Positions 10,616 through 20,263 are shown, counted from the stretch's first letter. The stretch is 37,119 bases of DNA from CAYXOX01 sp964466745 (GCA_964466745.1 CAYXOX010000015.1:1-37119); one strand, 5' to 3'. Notes: generated by a model not told the origin, from the sequence alone. Numbers and translations: made by a program.

Positions 10616-12036
10616 TCCGGGTTCTCTCGGTCGCCTCCGAATGCGCTCCGCTCGTCAAGACCGGCGGGTTGGCCGACGTTGCGGGCGCGCTGCCCGGTGC
10701 GCTGGCCGGGGAGGGCGTGGAGATGCGCACCTTGCTGCCGGGCTATCCGGCGGTCATGGCGGCGATCGAGGCAGGCGCCCGGACGGTCTGGACGGCGCCG
10801 CGGCTTTTCGGCGGCCCGGCGCGGTTGCTGCTGGCCCGGGCGGCGGGCCTGAAACTCTACGCGCTCGACGCGCCGCATCTCTTTGCCCGCGAGGGCCGGC
10901 TCTACCTCGGGCCGGACGGTGCCGACTGGCCCGACAACCCCGAGCGTTTCGCCGCGCTTTCCCAGGTGGCCGCCGAGATCGCCGAGAGCGCGCCCGCCGG
11001 CTGGGCGCCCGAGGTGCTCCACCTTCACGACTGGCAGGCCGGCCTCGCGGCGCCCTACCTGCACGACAGGCGCCTCGCCGGGCGCGTAGGCAGCCTCTTT
11101 ACCGTCCACAACATCGCCTTCCAGGGGCTTGCGCCCGCCGGCCGCCTCTCGGCGCTGGAGCTCCGCAACGAGGGCTTCGCGGCGGAGGGCTTCGAGTACT
11201 GGGGCCAGATCAGCGCGCTCAAGGCCGGGCTCGTCTATGCGGACCGTGTCTCCACGGTTTCACCCACCTACGCCGCCGAGCTGACCCGGCCCGAGTTCGG
11301 CATGGGGCTGGACGGCGTGCTCCGGGCACGCGGCACGGATTTCTCCGGCATTCTCAACGGGATCGACCTTGCAGCCTGGACCCCGCCCTACAAGACCCCG
11401 CGCGGAAAGGCGCGCCATACGCGGGCGCTGCGGGCAGAACTCGGCCTGCCGGACGCGCCGGGGCCGCTCTGCGTGGTGATCTCGCGCCTGACATCGCAGA
11501 AGGGGCTCGACATGCTGCTGGCCGCGCTGCCCCGGTTGCTGGACGAAGGGGGGCAGCTCGCCCTTCTCGGCACGGGCGAGCCGGCGCTGGAGCGGGCCTT
11601 CCGCTCCGCCGCAGCCGCCGACCCGAGGGTCTCGGCGACCATCGGCTACGACGAGGCCTTCGCGCGCCGACTGATCGCCGGGGGCGAGGCGATCCTCGTG
11701 CCCTCGCGCTTCGAGCCCTGCGGGCTGACCCAGCTTTACGGGCTGCGCTACGGCACCGTGCCACTGGTGGCCTACACGGGCGGGCTGGTGGATACCGTGA
11801 TCCCCGCCACCGCGGCCGGGCTGGCGGCGGGTGTCGCCACCGGGCTGCAGGTCTACCCGATCACGCCCGACGGTCTTTCGCGGGGCTTCACGCAGCTCTG
11901 CGCCCTCTACCGCGACCGGCCCACCTGGGAGCGGATGATGCGAAACGCCATGGCCCACCCCGTGGGCTGGGAGGCGTCCGCCCCTCGATACGCGTCGCTC
12001 TTCGCCGAGATCGCGGCCTCGAAGGCGGCCCGATGA
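10612..12036 (+). CDS. glgA: Glycogen synthase (ADP-glucose dependent, GT5)
   Basis: GlgA adds glucose from ADP-glucose to the growing alpha-1,4 chain. The 474-residue product begins MIRVLSVASECAPLVKTGGL with the KTGGL sugar-nucleotide motif (Lys16). It shows HLHDWQAGLAAPYL and FTVHNIAFQGL in the N-terminal Rossmann lobe, and VISRLTSQKGLDMLLAALP and PSRFEPCGLTQLYGLRYGT (with the conserved Glu) in the C-terminal lobe. Its ATG overlaps the glgC stop and its stop overlaps glgX, both as ATGA, indicating translational coupling. Confidence 0.97.
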   Translation: MIRVLSVASECAPLVKTGGLADVAGALPGALAGEGVEMRTLLPGYPAVMAAIEAGARTVWTAPRLFGGPARLLLARAAGLKLYALDAPHLFAREGRLYLGPDGADWPDNPERFAALSQVAAEIAESAPAGWAPEVLHLHDWQAGLAAPYLHDRRLAGRVGSLFTVHNIAFQGLAPAGRLSALELRNEGFAAEGFEYWGQISALKAGLVYADRVSTVSPTYAAELTRPEFGMGLDGVLRARGTDFSGILNGIDLAAWTPPYKTPRGKARHTRALRAELGLPDAPGPLCVVISRLTSQKGLDMLLAALPRLLDEGGQLALLGTGEPALERAFRSAAAADPRVSATIGYDEAFARRLIAGGEAILVPSRFEPCGLTQLYGLRYGTVPLVAYTGGLVDTVIPATAAGLAAGVATGLQVYPITPDGLSRGFTQLCALYRDRPTWERMMRNAMAHPVGWEASAPRYASLFAEIAASKAAR

Positions 12037-14147
12037 GCGTGCCTTCCCTGCCCCAACGCCCCGAGATCCGCGCGGGGCGCCCGTGGCCCATGGGTGTCAC
12101 CTACGACGGCGAGGGCGTGAACGTCGCCGTCTTCTCCGATCACGCGCGCTCAATCGAGCTTTGCCTCTTCGAGCCGGGCAGAAGCACCGAAAGCCACCGG
12201 CTGGTGCTGCCCGAGCGCGAGGGCGGCATCTGGTACGGCTACGTGCCCGGCCTCGTGCCCGGCCAGCTCTACGGCCTGCGCGCCCACGGCGATTATGCCC
12301 CGCGCAAGGGCCACCGCTTCAACCCGCACAAGCTCCTGATCGACCCGTACGCACGCCAGCTCACCGGCCACCCGGAATGGCATGACGCGCTCATGGGCTA
12401 TACGCCGGGTGGCGCCGGCGCCGATCTCAGCTTCGATACCCGCGACAGCGCGCCCTACATGCCGCGCTGCGTGATCCAGCCGCCCCCGCCGCCGCCACCG
12501 CAGCCGGGCGAGCGCCCCGCCACCCCGCTCGACCGTACCGTGATCTACGAGACCCATGTGCGTGGGCTCACGAAGCGCCTTCCGGGCGCCGATGCACCCG
12601 GCACCTTCCGCGCGCTCGGCGACCCGCGCGTCATCGAGCACCTGAAGGAGCTGGGCGTGACGGCGGTGGAACTGCTGCCCGTTCACGCCTACCTCGACGA
12701 CCGCTTTCTCGTGCGCCGCGGCCTGCGCAACTACTGGGGCTACCAGACCATCGGCTTCTTCGCGCCCGAGCCGCGCTATCTCGCCCGCGGCGCGATTGGC
12801 GAGGTGCGTGCCACGGTGGATGCGCTTCACGCCGCCGGCCTCGAGGTGTTCCTCGACGTGGTCTACAACCACACCGGGGAGGGCAACGAGCTCGGCCCCA
12901 CGCTCAGCTTCCGGGGGCTCGACAACGCAAGCTACTACCGTCTGCCGCACCACGACCGGGCGGCCTACGTCAACGACACCGGAACCGGCAACACGCTCGA
13001 CACAGAGCACCCCATGGTCCTGCGCATGGTGATGGACAGCCTGCGCTACTGGGTGCAGGCCATGGGCGTGGACGGGTTCCGCTTCGATCTCGCCGCCACG
13101 CTCGGCCGGACCGATCACGGCTTCGATCCGCGCGCGCCGCTGCTGGACGCGATCCGGCAGGACCCGGTGCTGGTCGAAACGAAACTCATCGCCGAGCCGT
13201 GGGACATAGGGCCGGGCGGCTACCAGCTCGGCGCGTTCCCGCCCCCCTTCGCGGAGTGGAACGACAAGTTCCGCGACGATGCCCGCCGTTTCTGGCGGGG
13301 CGACGCCGGCGCCGCACCGGAGATGGCCAAACGCCTGACGGGCTCCGCCCGGCAGTTCGATCACTCCGGGCGGCGGGCGACGAGCTCGGTCAATTTCCTC
13401 GCCGCGCACGACGGGTTCACGCTGCACGATCTGACGGCCTATTCGCGGCGCCACAACGCGGCCAACGGCGAGGGAGGGCATGACGGGCACGGCGACAACC
13501 ACTCCGACAACATGGGGCACGAGGGCCCGACCGAGGATGCCGCGATCCTCTCGGCGCGGGCGGCGCGGGCGCGCGCGATGCTCGCCTCGCTTTTCGTGTC
13601 GCAGGGCACCCCGATGCTTCTCGGCGGCGACGAGATCGGCCGCACCCAGGGCGGGAACAACAACGCCTATTGCCAGGACAACGAAACGAGCTGGTACGAC
13701 TGGGGCCGCGCCGATCTTGCGCTCATGGCCTTCGTACGCCGGCTGGCGGCGTTCCGTGCCGCCGAGCCGGCGCTGCGTCAGGGCCGGTTCCTCCACGGCG
13801 AGCCGCGCCACGACGGCCAGGTGGACCTCGTCTGGCACAGCGCTTCGGGCGGGCCGATGGCGCCGGAAGACTGGTCGGACCCGTCGCTGTGCTGCCTCTG
13901 CCTCGAAATCCGGCAGGCCGCGGGCCTGACTGCCGCCGGGGGGGAAGACGGCAGGCCGGTGTTCCTGGTGCTCAACTCCGGGCCGGCGGGCACGGTGCGC
14001 CTTCCCCCGGGCCACGGGCTCGGCTGGGAGCGCGCCATCGACAGCGCCGCGCCGGAGGCCGCGCCCTGCTTCGAGGATGGGCCGGAGGCGGCCATCGCGG
14101 CGCAAAGCTGCGTCGCCTTCGCCCTCGGCCCCGCCCGCACGGCATGA
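12033..14147 (+). CDS. glgX: Glycogen debranching enzyme GlgX (isoamylase type)
   Basis: GlgX hydrolyses the alpha-1,6 branches of phosphorylase-trimmed glycogen. The 704-residue protein has an N-terminal CBM48 domain (GVTYDGEGVNVAVFSDHARS), a proline-rich link (PPPPPPPQPGERP around residue 150) and a GH13 barrel: VIYETHVRGLTKRLPG, LRNYWGYQTIGFFAPEPRY, VFLDVVYNHTGEGNELGP, MGVDGFRFDLAATLGR with the nucleophile Asp, ETKLIAEPWDIGPGGYQLG with the acid/base Glu, and VNFLAAHDGFTLHDLTAY. The HDGHGDNHSDN segment is characteristic of the isoamylase group. ATGA overlaps link it to glgA and malQ. Confidence 0.96.
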   Translation: MSVPSLPQRPEIRAGRPWPMGVTYDGEGVNVAVFSDHARSIELCLFEPGRSTESHRLVLPEREGGIWYGYVPGLVPGQLYGLRAHGDYAPRKGHRFNPHKLLIDPYARQLTGHPEWHDALMGYTPGGAGADLSFDTRDSAPYMPRCVIQPPPPPPPQPGERPATPLDRTVIYETHVRGLTKRLPGADAPGTFRALGDPRVIEHLKELGVTAVELLPVHAYLDDRFLVRRGLRNYWGYQTIGFFAPEPRYLARGAIGEVRATVDALHAAGLEVFLDVVYNHTGEGNELGPTLSFRGLDNASYYRLPHHDRAAYVNDTGTGNTLDTEHPMVLRMVMDSLRYWVQAMGVDGFRFDLAATLGRTDHGFDPRAPLLDAIRQDPVLVETKLIAEPWDIGPGGYQLGAFPPPFAEWNDKFRDDARRFWRGDAGAAPEMAKRLTGSARQFDHSGRRATSSVNFLAAHDGFTLHDLTAYSRRHNAANGEGGHDGHGDNHSDNMGHEGPTEDAAILSARAARARAMLASLFVSQGTPMLLGGDEIGRTQGGNNNAYCQDNETSWYDWGRADLALMAFVRRLAAFRAAEPALRQGRFLHGEPRHDGQVDLVWHSASGGPMAPEDWSDPSLCCLCLEIRQAAGLTAAGGEDGRPVFLVLNSGPAGTVRLPPGHGLGWERAIDSAAPEAAPCFEDGPEAAIAAQSCVAFALGPARTA

Positions 14148-16051
14148 CAAGCGCCGCCGACGCCCCGCAACCGCCCGAGCTTTCGGAGCTGGCCGAACGG
14201 CTCGGCATCCTGCCCGGTTACGTCGACCAGCTCGGGCGCTACCAACGCTGCCCGGCGGAAACGAAGCGCGCCCTGCTCGCCGCCATGGGCATCGAGTCCG
14301 CCGACATCCCCGGACGGCTCGCCCTGCTGCGGGCCGAACGGGCGGCCCGGCGCATGCCCGGCTGGCTTGTCTGCACGCCGGGAACGCCTCCCGCGCTGCC
14401 GCTGCCCGGTGCGGCGCCTTGGGAGCTTTGCCTGGAAGACGGCGAAAGCATCGAAGGCCGCGGCCCACTGCCCGGCTTGCCCATGGGCCGCCACCGGCTG
14501 GAGCGCGGCCGCGAGGCCTGCTGGTTGATCGTGGCCCCTCCCCGCCTGCCGCTGCCGCGGCGCGGCTGGGGCGTGTCCGTTCCGCTCGCGGGGCTGCGCT
14601 GCGACGCCGAGGGCGGCATCGGCACCTATGGCGACCTGATGCGCGCCGGGGTGCCCATGGCCGCGCGGGGGGCTTCCTTTCTCGGGATCAACCCCGTGCA
14701 CGCGGGGTTTCCGCAGGACCCCTCCGCGCTCAGCCCCTACTCCCCTTCGCACCGCCGGCGGCTCTCGACGCTCTACGTCGATACCGGCGAGGCCGGCGCG
14801 CCGCGCGACGGCCCGTTCCTCGATCCCGCGCGGCAGATCGAGGCACAGACGGCGCGGGTGGCGCGGGCCTTCGAGTGCTTCGAGGCCGAAGCGAGCGACG
14901 CCGAGCGCGCCGCGTTCGAAGCCTGGGTCGCCGGGGAAGGCCCCGGGCTGCAGGATTTCTCGTGCCACCAGGCGCTTTCCCTGCGGCACGGCCCGTACTG
15001 GACGCGCTGGCCCGCCGCGCTGCAGGCCGGTCCGGCGGCGGCGACCGCCCCGCCCGGGGAGAAGCGCCCACATCTCTGGGCCCAATGGGAAGCGCACCGG
15101 CAGCTCGCCGCCGCGGCAAGCGCGCTCGAGGCGGCCGGAATGCGCCACGGGCTCTACCTCGACCTCGCGGTGGGCACCGCGCAGGCCGGTGCCGAGACCT
15201 GGGCCGACCCAGCCCTCTTCGCGCGCGGCGTGAGCCTCGGCGCGCCGCCCGATGCCTTCTCGCCCGAACCCCAGCGCTGGGAGCTTGCGCCCTTCGAGCC
15301 GAATGCGCTCGCCGCGCGGGGGTTCGCGCCGCTCGCCGAAACGCTGCGGGCTCAGTTCCGTTACGCCCGGCTCCTGCGGGTGGACCACATCCTGGGGTTC
15401 GACCGGGCGTTCTGGGTTCCGCAGGACAGGGGGCTGCCCGGCGCCTACGTGGCCATGCCGCGCGCCGCGATGCTGGCGGTGCTGCGGCTCGAGGCGGCAC
15501 GGGCGGGCGCCTCGGTGGTGGGCGAGGATCTCGGCAACATTCCCGCCGGGCTCCAGTCGGCGCTCGCGGGCTCGGGCATCCTCGGCACCCGGCTTCTCCA
15601 GTTCGAGTTTGCCCGGAACGGCGCCGCCCGGCCCGCCGCGGACTACCCCGAGGCCGCGCTCGCGGCATTCGGCACCCACGATCTGCCCACGGCGGCAGGC
15701 TGGGGCAACGGCCATGACATCGCGCTGCACCACGGGCTGGGGCGGATCGACGCCGCGGCCCGCGACCGTGCGCTCGAGGCCCGCCGCGGGCAGGCCGAGG
15801 CCCTCGCCCGCGAGGCGGGCGGGAGCGCCCCCCCCGCGCTGCACCGCCATCTTGCGCGCACCCGCTGCCGGCTGGCGCTCGTCCAGATCGAGGACGCGCT
15901 CGGGCTGGAGGCGCAGGCGAACCTGCCCGGAACCCGCGACGAATACCCCAACTGGCGCCGCCGCCTGCCCTGCCCGGCGCCGGCCCTGGCCGAAACGCCC
16001 GGCTTTGCAGCGGCGGCGGCCGCGATGAAAGAGGAAGGACGCACCCCATGA
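14144..16051 (+). CDS. malQ: 4-alpha-glucanotransferase (amylomaltase, GH77)
   Basis: MalQ disproportionates short maltodextrins left by GlgP and GlgX, lengthening some and releasing glucose. The 635-residue product has an N-terminal extension of about 150 residues, then GH77 features: SFLGINPVHAGFPQDPSALS, LYLDLAVGTAQAGAETWADP, LLRVDHILGFDRAFWVP with nucleophile Asp414, GASVVGEDLGNIPAGLQ with Glu461, AAFGTHDLPTAAGWGNGHD, and the C-terminal NLPGTRDEYPNWRRRL. Start and stop overlap neighbours as ATGA. Position inside the glg operon points to glycogen turnover rather than maltose uptake. Confidence 0.95.
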   Translation: MTSAADAPQPPELSELAERLGILPGYVDQLGRYQRCPAETKRALLAAMGIESADIPGRLALLRAERAARRMPGWLVCTPGTPPALPLPGAAPWELCLEDGESIEGRGPLPGLPMGRHRLERGREACWLIVAPPRLPLPRRGWGVSVPLAGLRCDAEGGIGTYGDLMRAGVPMAARGASFLGINPVHAGFPQDPSALSPYSPSHRRRLSTLYVDTGEAGAPRDGPFLDPARQIEAQTARVARAFECFEAEASDAERAAFEAWVAGEGPGLQDFSCHQALSLRHGPYWTRWPAALQAGPAAATAPPGEKRPHLWAQWEAHRQLAAAASALEAAGMRHGLYLDLAVGTAQAGAETWADPALFARGVSLGAPPDAFSPEPQRWELAPFEPNALAARGFAPLAETLRAQFRYARLLRVDHILGFDRAFWVPQDRGLPGAYVAMPRAAMLAVLRLEAARAGASVVGEDLGNIPAGLQSALAGSGILGTRLLQFEFARNGAARPAADYPEAALAAFGTHDLPTAAGWGNGHDIALHHGLGRIDAAARDRALEARRGQAEALAREAGGSAPPALHRHLARTRCRLALVQIEDALGLEAQANLPGTRDEYPNWRRRLPCPAPALAETPGFAAAAAAMKEEGRTP

Positions 16052-17679
16052 TGCCGATGACGATCGAAACCGCGCCCATCGATGGGCAGAAGCCTGGCAC
16101 CTCAGGTTTGCGCAAGCGCACGCCGGTGTTCCAGGGGCGGCATTACCTCGAAAACTACGTGGCCAGCATCTTCGCCGCCATCGGAGGCGTGCGCGGCAAG
16201 ACGCTCGTGCTGGGCGGCGACGGGCGCTACTTCAACGACCGCGCGGCCCAGGTGATCCTGCGCATGGCCGCGGCCGGCGGGGCGGCGCGCGTGATCGCGG
16301 GGCGCGGCGGGCTGCTTTCCACGCCGGCCGCCTCGCATCTCATTCGCAAGCGCGGCGCCGACGGCGGCCTCATCCTCTCGGCCTCCCACAACCCGGGCGG
16401 CCCGGGCGGCGATTTCGGACTGAAGTTCAACGGCCCCAACGGCGGGCCGGCCGGCGAGGCGCTCACCGCGAGGATCTTCGAGGAAACCCGCCGGATCGCG
16501 CGCTACGACATCCTCGAGGCGCAAGACCTCGACATCGCGCGCACGGGCGCCTCGCAACTCGGCTCCACCGTCGTGGAGGTGGTGGACCCCGTTGCCGACT
16601 ACGCCGAACTCATGGAATCGCTCTTCGACTTCGATCGCATCGCGGCGCTCTTCGCGTCCGGGTTCCGGCTGCGCTTCGATGCCATGCACGCGGTCACCGG
16701 GCCCTATGCGAAGGCCGTTCTGGAGGCGCGCCTCGGCGCCCCGGAAGGGTCGGTTGTGAACGCCGTGCCGAGCCCCGATTTCGGCGGCGGCCACCCGGAC
16801 CCGAACCCTGTCTGGGCCGCCGATCTCATGGCGGCGATGATGTCGGAGGACGCGCCCGATTTCGGCGCTGCCTCCGATGGCGACGGCGACCGCAACATGA
16901 TCGTGGGTCGCGGCATCTACGTGACCCCCTCCGACAGCCTCGCCGTGCTGGCGGCGAATGCGCGGCTTGTCCCGTCGCACGCCGGCGGGCTCGCCGGGGT
17001 GGCGCGCTCGATGCCGACCTCCCGCGCCGTCGATTCCGTGGCGGCGGCGGAAGGGATCGATTGCTACGAGACCCCGACCGGGTGGAAATTCTTCGGCAAC
17101 CTTCTTGACGCCGGCCGCATCAGCCTGTGCGGCGAGGAGAGCGCGGGCACGGGCGCCGATCACGTGCGCGAGAAGGACGGGCTCTGGGCGGTGCTGTTCT
17201 GGCTCGACATCCTCGCCGCGCGCCGGGCCTCGGTGCGGGACATCATGCAGGACCACTGGCGCCGCTACGGGCGCCACTACTACACGCGCCACGACTACGA
17301 GGCGGTCGATGCCGATGCCGCCGAGGGCCTGATGTCCGCCCTGCGCGCACGGCTGGCAGAGCTGCCCGGCACCCGCGCCGGCGCGCTCACGGTCGCCATT
17401 GCCGACGAGTTTGCCTACCACGATCCCGTGGACGGCAGCATCAGCGAACGGCAGGGCCTGCGCATCGGCTTCGAGGGGGGCGCGCGGGCGGTGTTCCGCC
17501 TCTCGGGCACCGGCACCGAGGGCGCGACCCTGCGGCTCTACCTGGAGCGTCCGGAAACGGATCCTGCACGGCTCGAAGAGCCGACCGACGCGATGATCGC
17601 CCCGGTGGCCGAGGCGGCCGGAGCGCTGGCCGGGATTGAGGCCCGCACCGGGCGATCTTCCCCCGATGTAATCACGTGA
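16048..17679 (+). CDS. pgm: Phosphoglucomutase (alpha-D-glucose phosphate specific)
   Basis: Pgm interconverts glucose-1-phosphate and glucose-6-phosphate, linking GlgC and GlgP to central metabolism. The 543-residue protein has the phosphoserine loop LILSASHNPGGPGGDFGLKF with catalytic Ser113, the metal loop DGDGDRNMIVGR, the sugar-binding loop CGEESAGTGADHV, and the C-terminal phosphate loop RLSGTGTEGATLRLYLE. The order and length fit the eukaryote-like, glucose-specific group. It is the last gene of the operon; its ATG overlaps the malQ stop and a hairpin follows at 17705-17727. Confidence 0.96.
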   Translation: MMPMTIETAPIDGQKPGTSGLRKRTPVFQGRHYLENYVASIFAAIGGVRGKTLVLGGDGRYFNDRAAQVILRMAAAGGAARVIAGRGGLLSTPAASHLIRKRGADGGLILSASHNPGGPGGDFGLKFNGPNGGPAGEALTARIFEETRRIARYDILEAQDLDIARTGASQLGSTVVEVVDPVADYAELMESLFDFDRIAALFASGFRLRFDAMHAVTGPYAKAVLEARLGAPEGSVVNAVPSPDFGGGHPDPNPVWAADLMAAMMSEDAPDFGAASDGDGDRNMIVGRGIYVTPSDSLAVLAANARLVPSHAGGLAGVARSMPTSRAVDSVAAAEGIDCYETPTGWKFFGNLLDAGRISLCGEESAGTGADHVREKDGLWAVLFWLDILAARRASVRDIMQDHWRRYGRHYYTRHDYEAVDADAAEGLMSALRARLAELPGTRAGALTVAIADEFAYHDPVDGSISERQGLRIGFEGGARAVFRLSGTGTEGATLRLYLERPETDPARLEEPTDAMIAPVAEAAGALAGIEARTGRSSPDVIT

Positions 17680-17704
17680 GCGGGCCATGATCTGCGGCAA
17701 AACC

Positions 17705-17727
17705 GGGCAGACCTCCTCGTTCTGCCC
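17705..17727. terminator. Hairpin downstream of the glg operon
   Basis: GGGCAGA (17705-17711) and TCTGCCC (17721-17727) form a perfect 7-bp stem with a 9-nt loop, 25 nt after the pgm stop. It is flanked by AAAACC before and AAAACG after, so a T-run follows it only on the minus strand. It could be a processing or Rho-assisted end of the glg transcript. Confidence 0.4.
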
Positions 17728-17847
17728 AAAACGCGCGCAGATGCCTTGGTCCGACGGGCGCCACCCCGCCCGGCCGATTTCGTACGTTGCCGCTTTTCGC
17801 GGCCGCAGCTAGCCCGAAACGATCTTTTGAAGGCACCCGCACGCACC

Positions 17848-19707
17848 ATGCCGAACGACACCCGGCCGCCGGCCCTAACTTCCCCCTTCGCCGATTACCT
17901 CGCGCGGCTCCACCAGGAGCTGAAGGGCCTCACGGCAGGGCAGGTCGCCGACTACATCCCCGAGCTGGCGCGCGCGCGACCCGAGAGTTTCGCGCTCGCC
18001 TTCGCGACCGTCGACGGCCACGTCTACACCGCCGGCGACGCGGAAACGCCTTTCTCGATACAATCCATCTCCAAGCCCTTCATGTACGGCGATGCCCTGC
18101 GCCGCCTCGGCATGGAGCGCCTGCTCACAAAGGTCGGCGTCGAGCCCACGGGCGAGGCCTTCAACTCCATCGTGCTCGACCAGAAGAACAACCGGCCGTT
18201 CAACCCGATGGTCAACGCCGGGGCGATCGCCGTCTCCGCGCTCGTAGACGGCGCCACGCAGGCGGAGCGGACCGAGGCGATGCGACGGGTGTTCGAGGAA
18301 TTCGCGGGCCGCCCCCTGGAAATCGACGAGCCCGTGTTCCGTTCGGAGCTGGAAACCGGCCACCGCAACCGGGCGATCGCCTACCTCATGCTGAACACGG
18401 GGATGCTGGAGCGCGACCCCGAGGAGGTGCTGGAGATCTACTTCCGCCAATGCGCGGTGCGCGTCACCTGCGCCGATCTCGCCGTCATGGGCGCCGTGCT
18501 GGCCAACAACGGGATCAATCCCTTGACCGGCGCCGAGGTGTTGCGCCCCGAAAACGTGCGCGACGTGCTGACCCTCATGCTGAGCTGCGGAATGTACGAC
18601 TACGCCGGCGAATGGTCCTACGAGGTGGGCCTGCCGGCCAAGTCGGGTGTCTCGGGGGGCGTGCTCGCGGTGCTCCCGGGCCAGCTTTCCATTGCCGTGT
18701 GGTCCCCCCCGCTCGACGAGATCGGCAACTCGATCCGCGGCGTGGCCGCCTGCCGCCGGATCTCCGAGGACTTCGGGCTGCACATGTTCATGAACGCGGC
18801 CTCCGTCGAAGACGTGGTGCGCCGTGAAATGCGGGCCAACCAGCTTTCCTCCCTGCGCATCCGGAACCCGCGCGAGCGCGACATCCTCGCCGCGGAGGGC
18901 CACCGCATCGCGGTGGTGGAGCTGCAGGGCGCGCTCTACTTCGCCTCGGCCGAGCGGCTCGTGCGCCATGTGGAACGGATTGCCCCGGAGATCGGCTTCC
19001 TCATACTCGATTTCCGCCGCCTGCACGCGGTGGATGCCGCCGCCGGGCGGTTCCTCCAAGAGATGGTGCACAAGATCCAGGCGCGCGGGATCGAGATCGC
19101 CTTCGCCGAGGTCGGCACACCCGGCACCGGCGGTCCCGGCACCGTGCCCGCCCTGATCGGCTCGCTCGCCGAGGGGACCGGCATCGCCGTGCACCTCAAC
19201 GCCGACAGCGCACTGGAGCACTTCGAGGAGAAGCTCCTGGAAGACAGGCGCGAGCCCTTCGACAGCACGCGGTTCTCGCTCGAGGAGATCGAGCTCTTCG
19301 CGGGCATCGATCGAGCCGGGCTCAAGCTGCTGGAAAGCGAGATCCAGTCGATGCAGTTCACGGCCGGCGAGACCATCCTTCGCAAGGGCGATCCCGGCCG
19401 GCTTTTCTTCGTGATCGCGCGAGGGTCGGTGAGCGTCGTGCTCCCCACCGAGCAAGGCCCCGGTCTGCGCATCGGATGCCTTGGCCCGGGCCAGTTCTTC
19501 GGCGAAATGGCCGTGCTGGAGGGCGGAACCCGCTCGGCAGACGTCGTCGCCGACGAGCCGGTGATCTGCTACGGGCTCGCGGTGGACCGGCTGTTCGAGA
19601 TGGGCGCCGAACACCCCGAGATCGTCACCTGTCTCCTCAAGAACATGGCGCGCGAATTCTCCTCGAGGCTGCGCCGCGGACATGCCGTGATCGAGGCGCT
19701 TCAATAG
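17848..19707 (+). CDS. glsA: Glutaminase A fused to a STAS domain and a cyclic-nucleotide-binding-type domain
   Basis: The 619-residue protein has three parts. Residues ~12-312 are a serine-dependent beta-lactamase-like glutaminase, which turns glutamine into glutamate and ammonia: PFSIQSISKPFMYGD with the SxxK pair Ser73/Lys76, DQKNNRPFNPMVNAGAIAVS, and LPAKSGVSGGVLAVLPGQLS. Residues ~350-460 are STAS-like (RIAVVELQGALYFASAERL, then ILDFRRLHAVDAAAGRFLQE). Residues ~478-608 resemble the cNMP-binding/CAP_ED fold (FTAGETILRKGDPGRLFFVI, GPGQFFGEMAVLEGGTRSAD). Where many STAS proteins have a phosphorylatable Ser/Thr this one has DAAAG. ATG 17848 is chosen because MPNDTRPPALTSPFADYL precedes the domain naturally. 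It is followed by a partner-switching gene set. Confidence 0.93.
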   Translation: MPNDTRPPALTSPFADYLARLHQELKGLTAGQVADYIPELARARPESFALAFATVDGHVYTAGDAETPFSIQSISKPFMYGDALRRLGMERLLTKVGVEPTGEAFNSIVLDQKNNRPFNPMVNAGAIAVSALVDGATQAERTEAMRRVFEEFAGRPLEIDEPVFRSELETGHRNRAIAYLMLNTGMLERDPEEVLEIYFRQCAVRVTCADLAVMGAVLANNGINPLTGAEVLRPENVRDVLTLMLSCGMYDYAGEWSYEVGLPAKSGVSGGVLAVLPGQLSIAVWSPPLDEIGNSIRGVAACRRISEDFGLHMFMNAASVEDVVRREMRANQLSSLRIRNPRERDILAAEGHRIAVVELQGALYFASAERLVRHVERIAPEIGFLILDFRRLHAVDAAAGRFLQEMVHKIQARGIEIAFAEVGTPGTGGPGTVPALIGSLAEGTGIAVHLNADSALEHFEEKLLEDRREPFDSTRFSLEEIELFAGIDRAGLKLLESEIQSMQFTAGETILRKGDPGRLFFVIARGSVSVVLPTEQGPGLRIGCLGPGQFFGEMAVLEGGTRSADVVADEPVICYGLAVDRLFEMGAEHPEIVTCLLKNMAREFSSRLRRGHAVIEALQ

Positions 19708-19779
19708 GCCCGGGCAGGGTTGCAGCCCGGGGCGGGGCGTTGCAAGGTGCCTTCAGTTACCGATGCAGCGGACGCGCAA

Positions 19780-20175
19780 ATGGAACAGCCGGTAGTCGCG
19801 GTGCTGACTCTGCTCGTGCTGCTTCAGGTCAAGCACCTGGTGGCAGATTTCGTGCTGCAGAACGCCTATATTCTTGAAAACAGAAGGTTCTACGGGCACC
19901 CGGGCGGGCTTCTGCACGTTGGCGCTCACGTGCTGCTCTCGGCTGTCGTCTTCCTCGTGATGGGAACGCCCGTTGCCGTGCTGGCGGCGATGCTGGTGGC
20001 CGAAGCCGTGTTCCACTATCATCTGGACTGGGCGAAGGACAACTTCACCCACGCGCGTGCGCTCGGGCCGGGGCAGAGCCTGTTCTGGATCGCGCTCGGT
20101 GCGGACCAGGCATTGCACCAGCTCTCGTACCTGGCCCTCGCGCTCTGGTGGATGCACGCTGCCGGCGGGGTCTGA
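19780..20175 (+). CDS. DUF3307-like integral membrane protein
   Basis: The 131-residue protein starts MEQPVVAVLTLLVLLQVKHL and carries the LVADFVLQ motif typical of the DUF3307 family. Hydrophobic stretches suggest three or four membrane helices: an N-terminal one over VVAVLTLLVLLQ, a central one over HVLLSAVVFLVMGTPVAVLA and on, and a C-terminal one near LSYLALALWWM. HYHLDWAKDN and GADQALHQLSYLALAL bring conserved-looking His and Asp residues. The biochemical role of the family is not known to me. An upstream in-frame start at 19720 would add 20 unlikely residues. It sits 72 nt after the glutaminase gene and before the STAS gene on the same strand. Confidence 0.85.
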   Translation: MEQPVVAVLTLLVLLQVKHLVADFVLQNAYILENRRFYGHPGGLLHVGAHVLLSAVVFLVMGTPVAVLAAMLVAEAVFHYHLDWAKDNFTHARALGPGQSLFWIALGADQALHQLSYLALALWWMHAAGGV

Positions 20176-20263
20176 AGGGCGGCCTCGACTATGCGACGCC
20201 GGGGTGACAGAAAACGGTTACAATGCGGGTGTACGCCCCGCGAAACAACAGGAAGGCGCTCCC

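Noticed and set aside
10590..12032. Extension of the glgX frame upstream through glgA (giving 1185 codons)
   Set aside because: The upstream part is Arg/Gly-rich and overlaps glgA completely; the ATGA overlap at 12033 is the natural glgX start.
12150..14468. 772-codon minus-strand open frame
   Set aside because: Antisense to glgX and the malQ start; composition is shadow-like.
20204..20224. Sigma70-like promoter (TGACAG ... TACAAT) before the STAS gene
   Set aside because: TACAAT is a fair -10, but the spacing to TGACAG is only about 8 nt and no other -35 fits.
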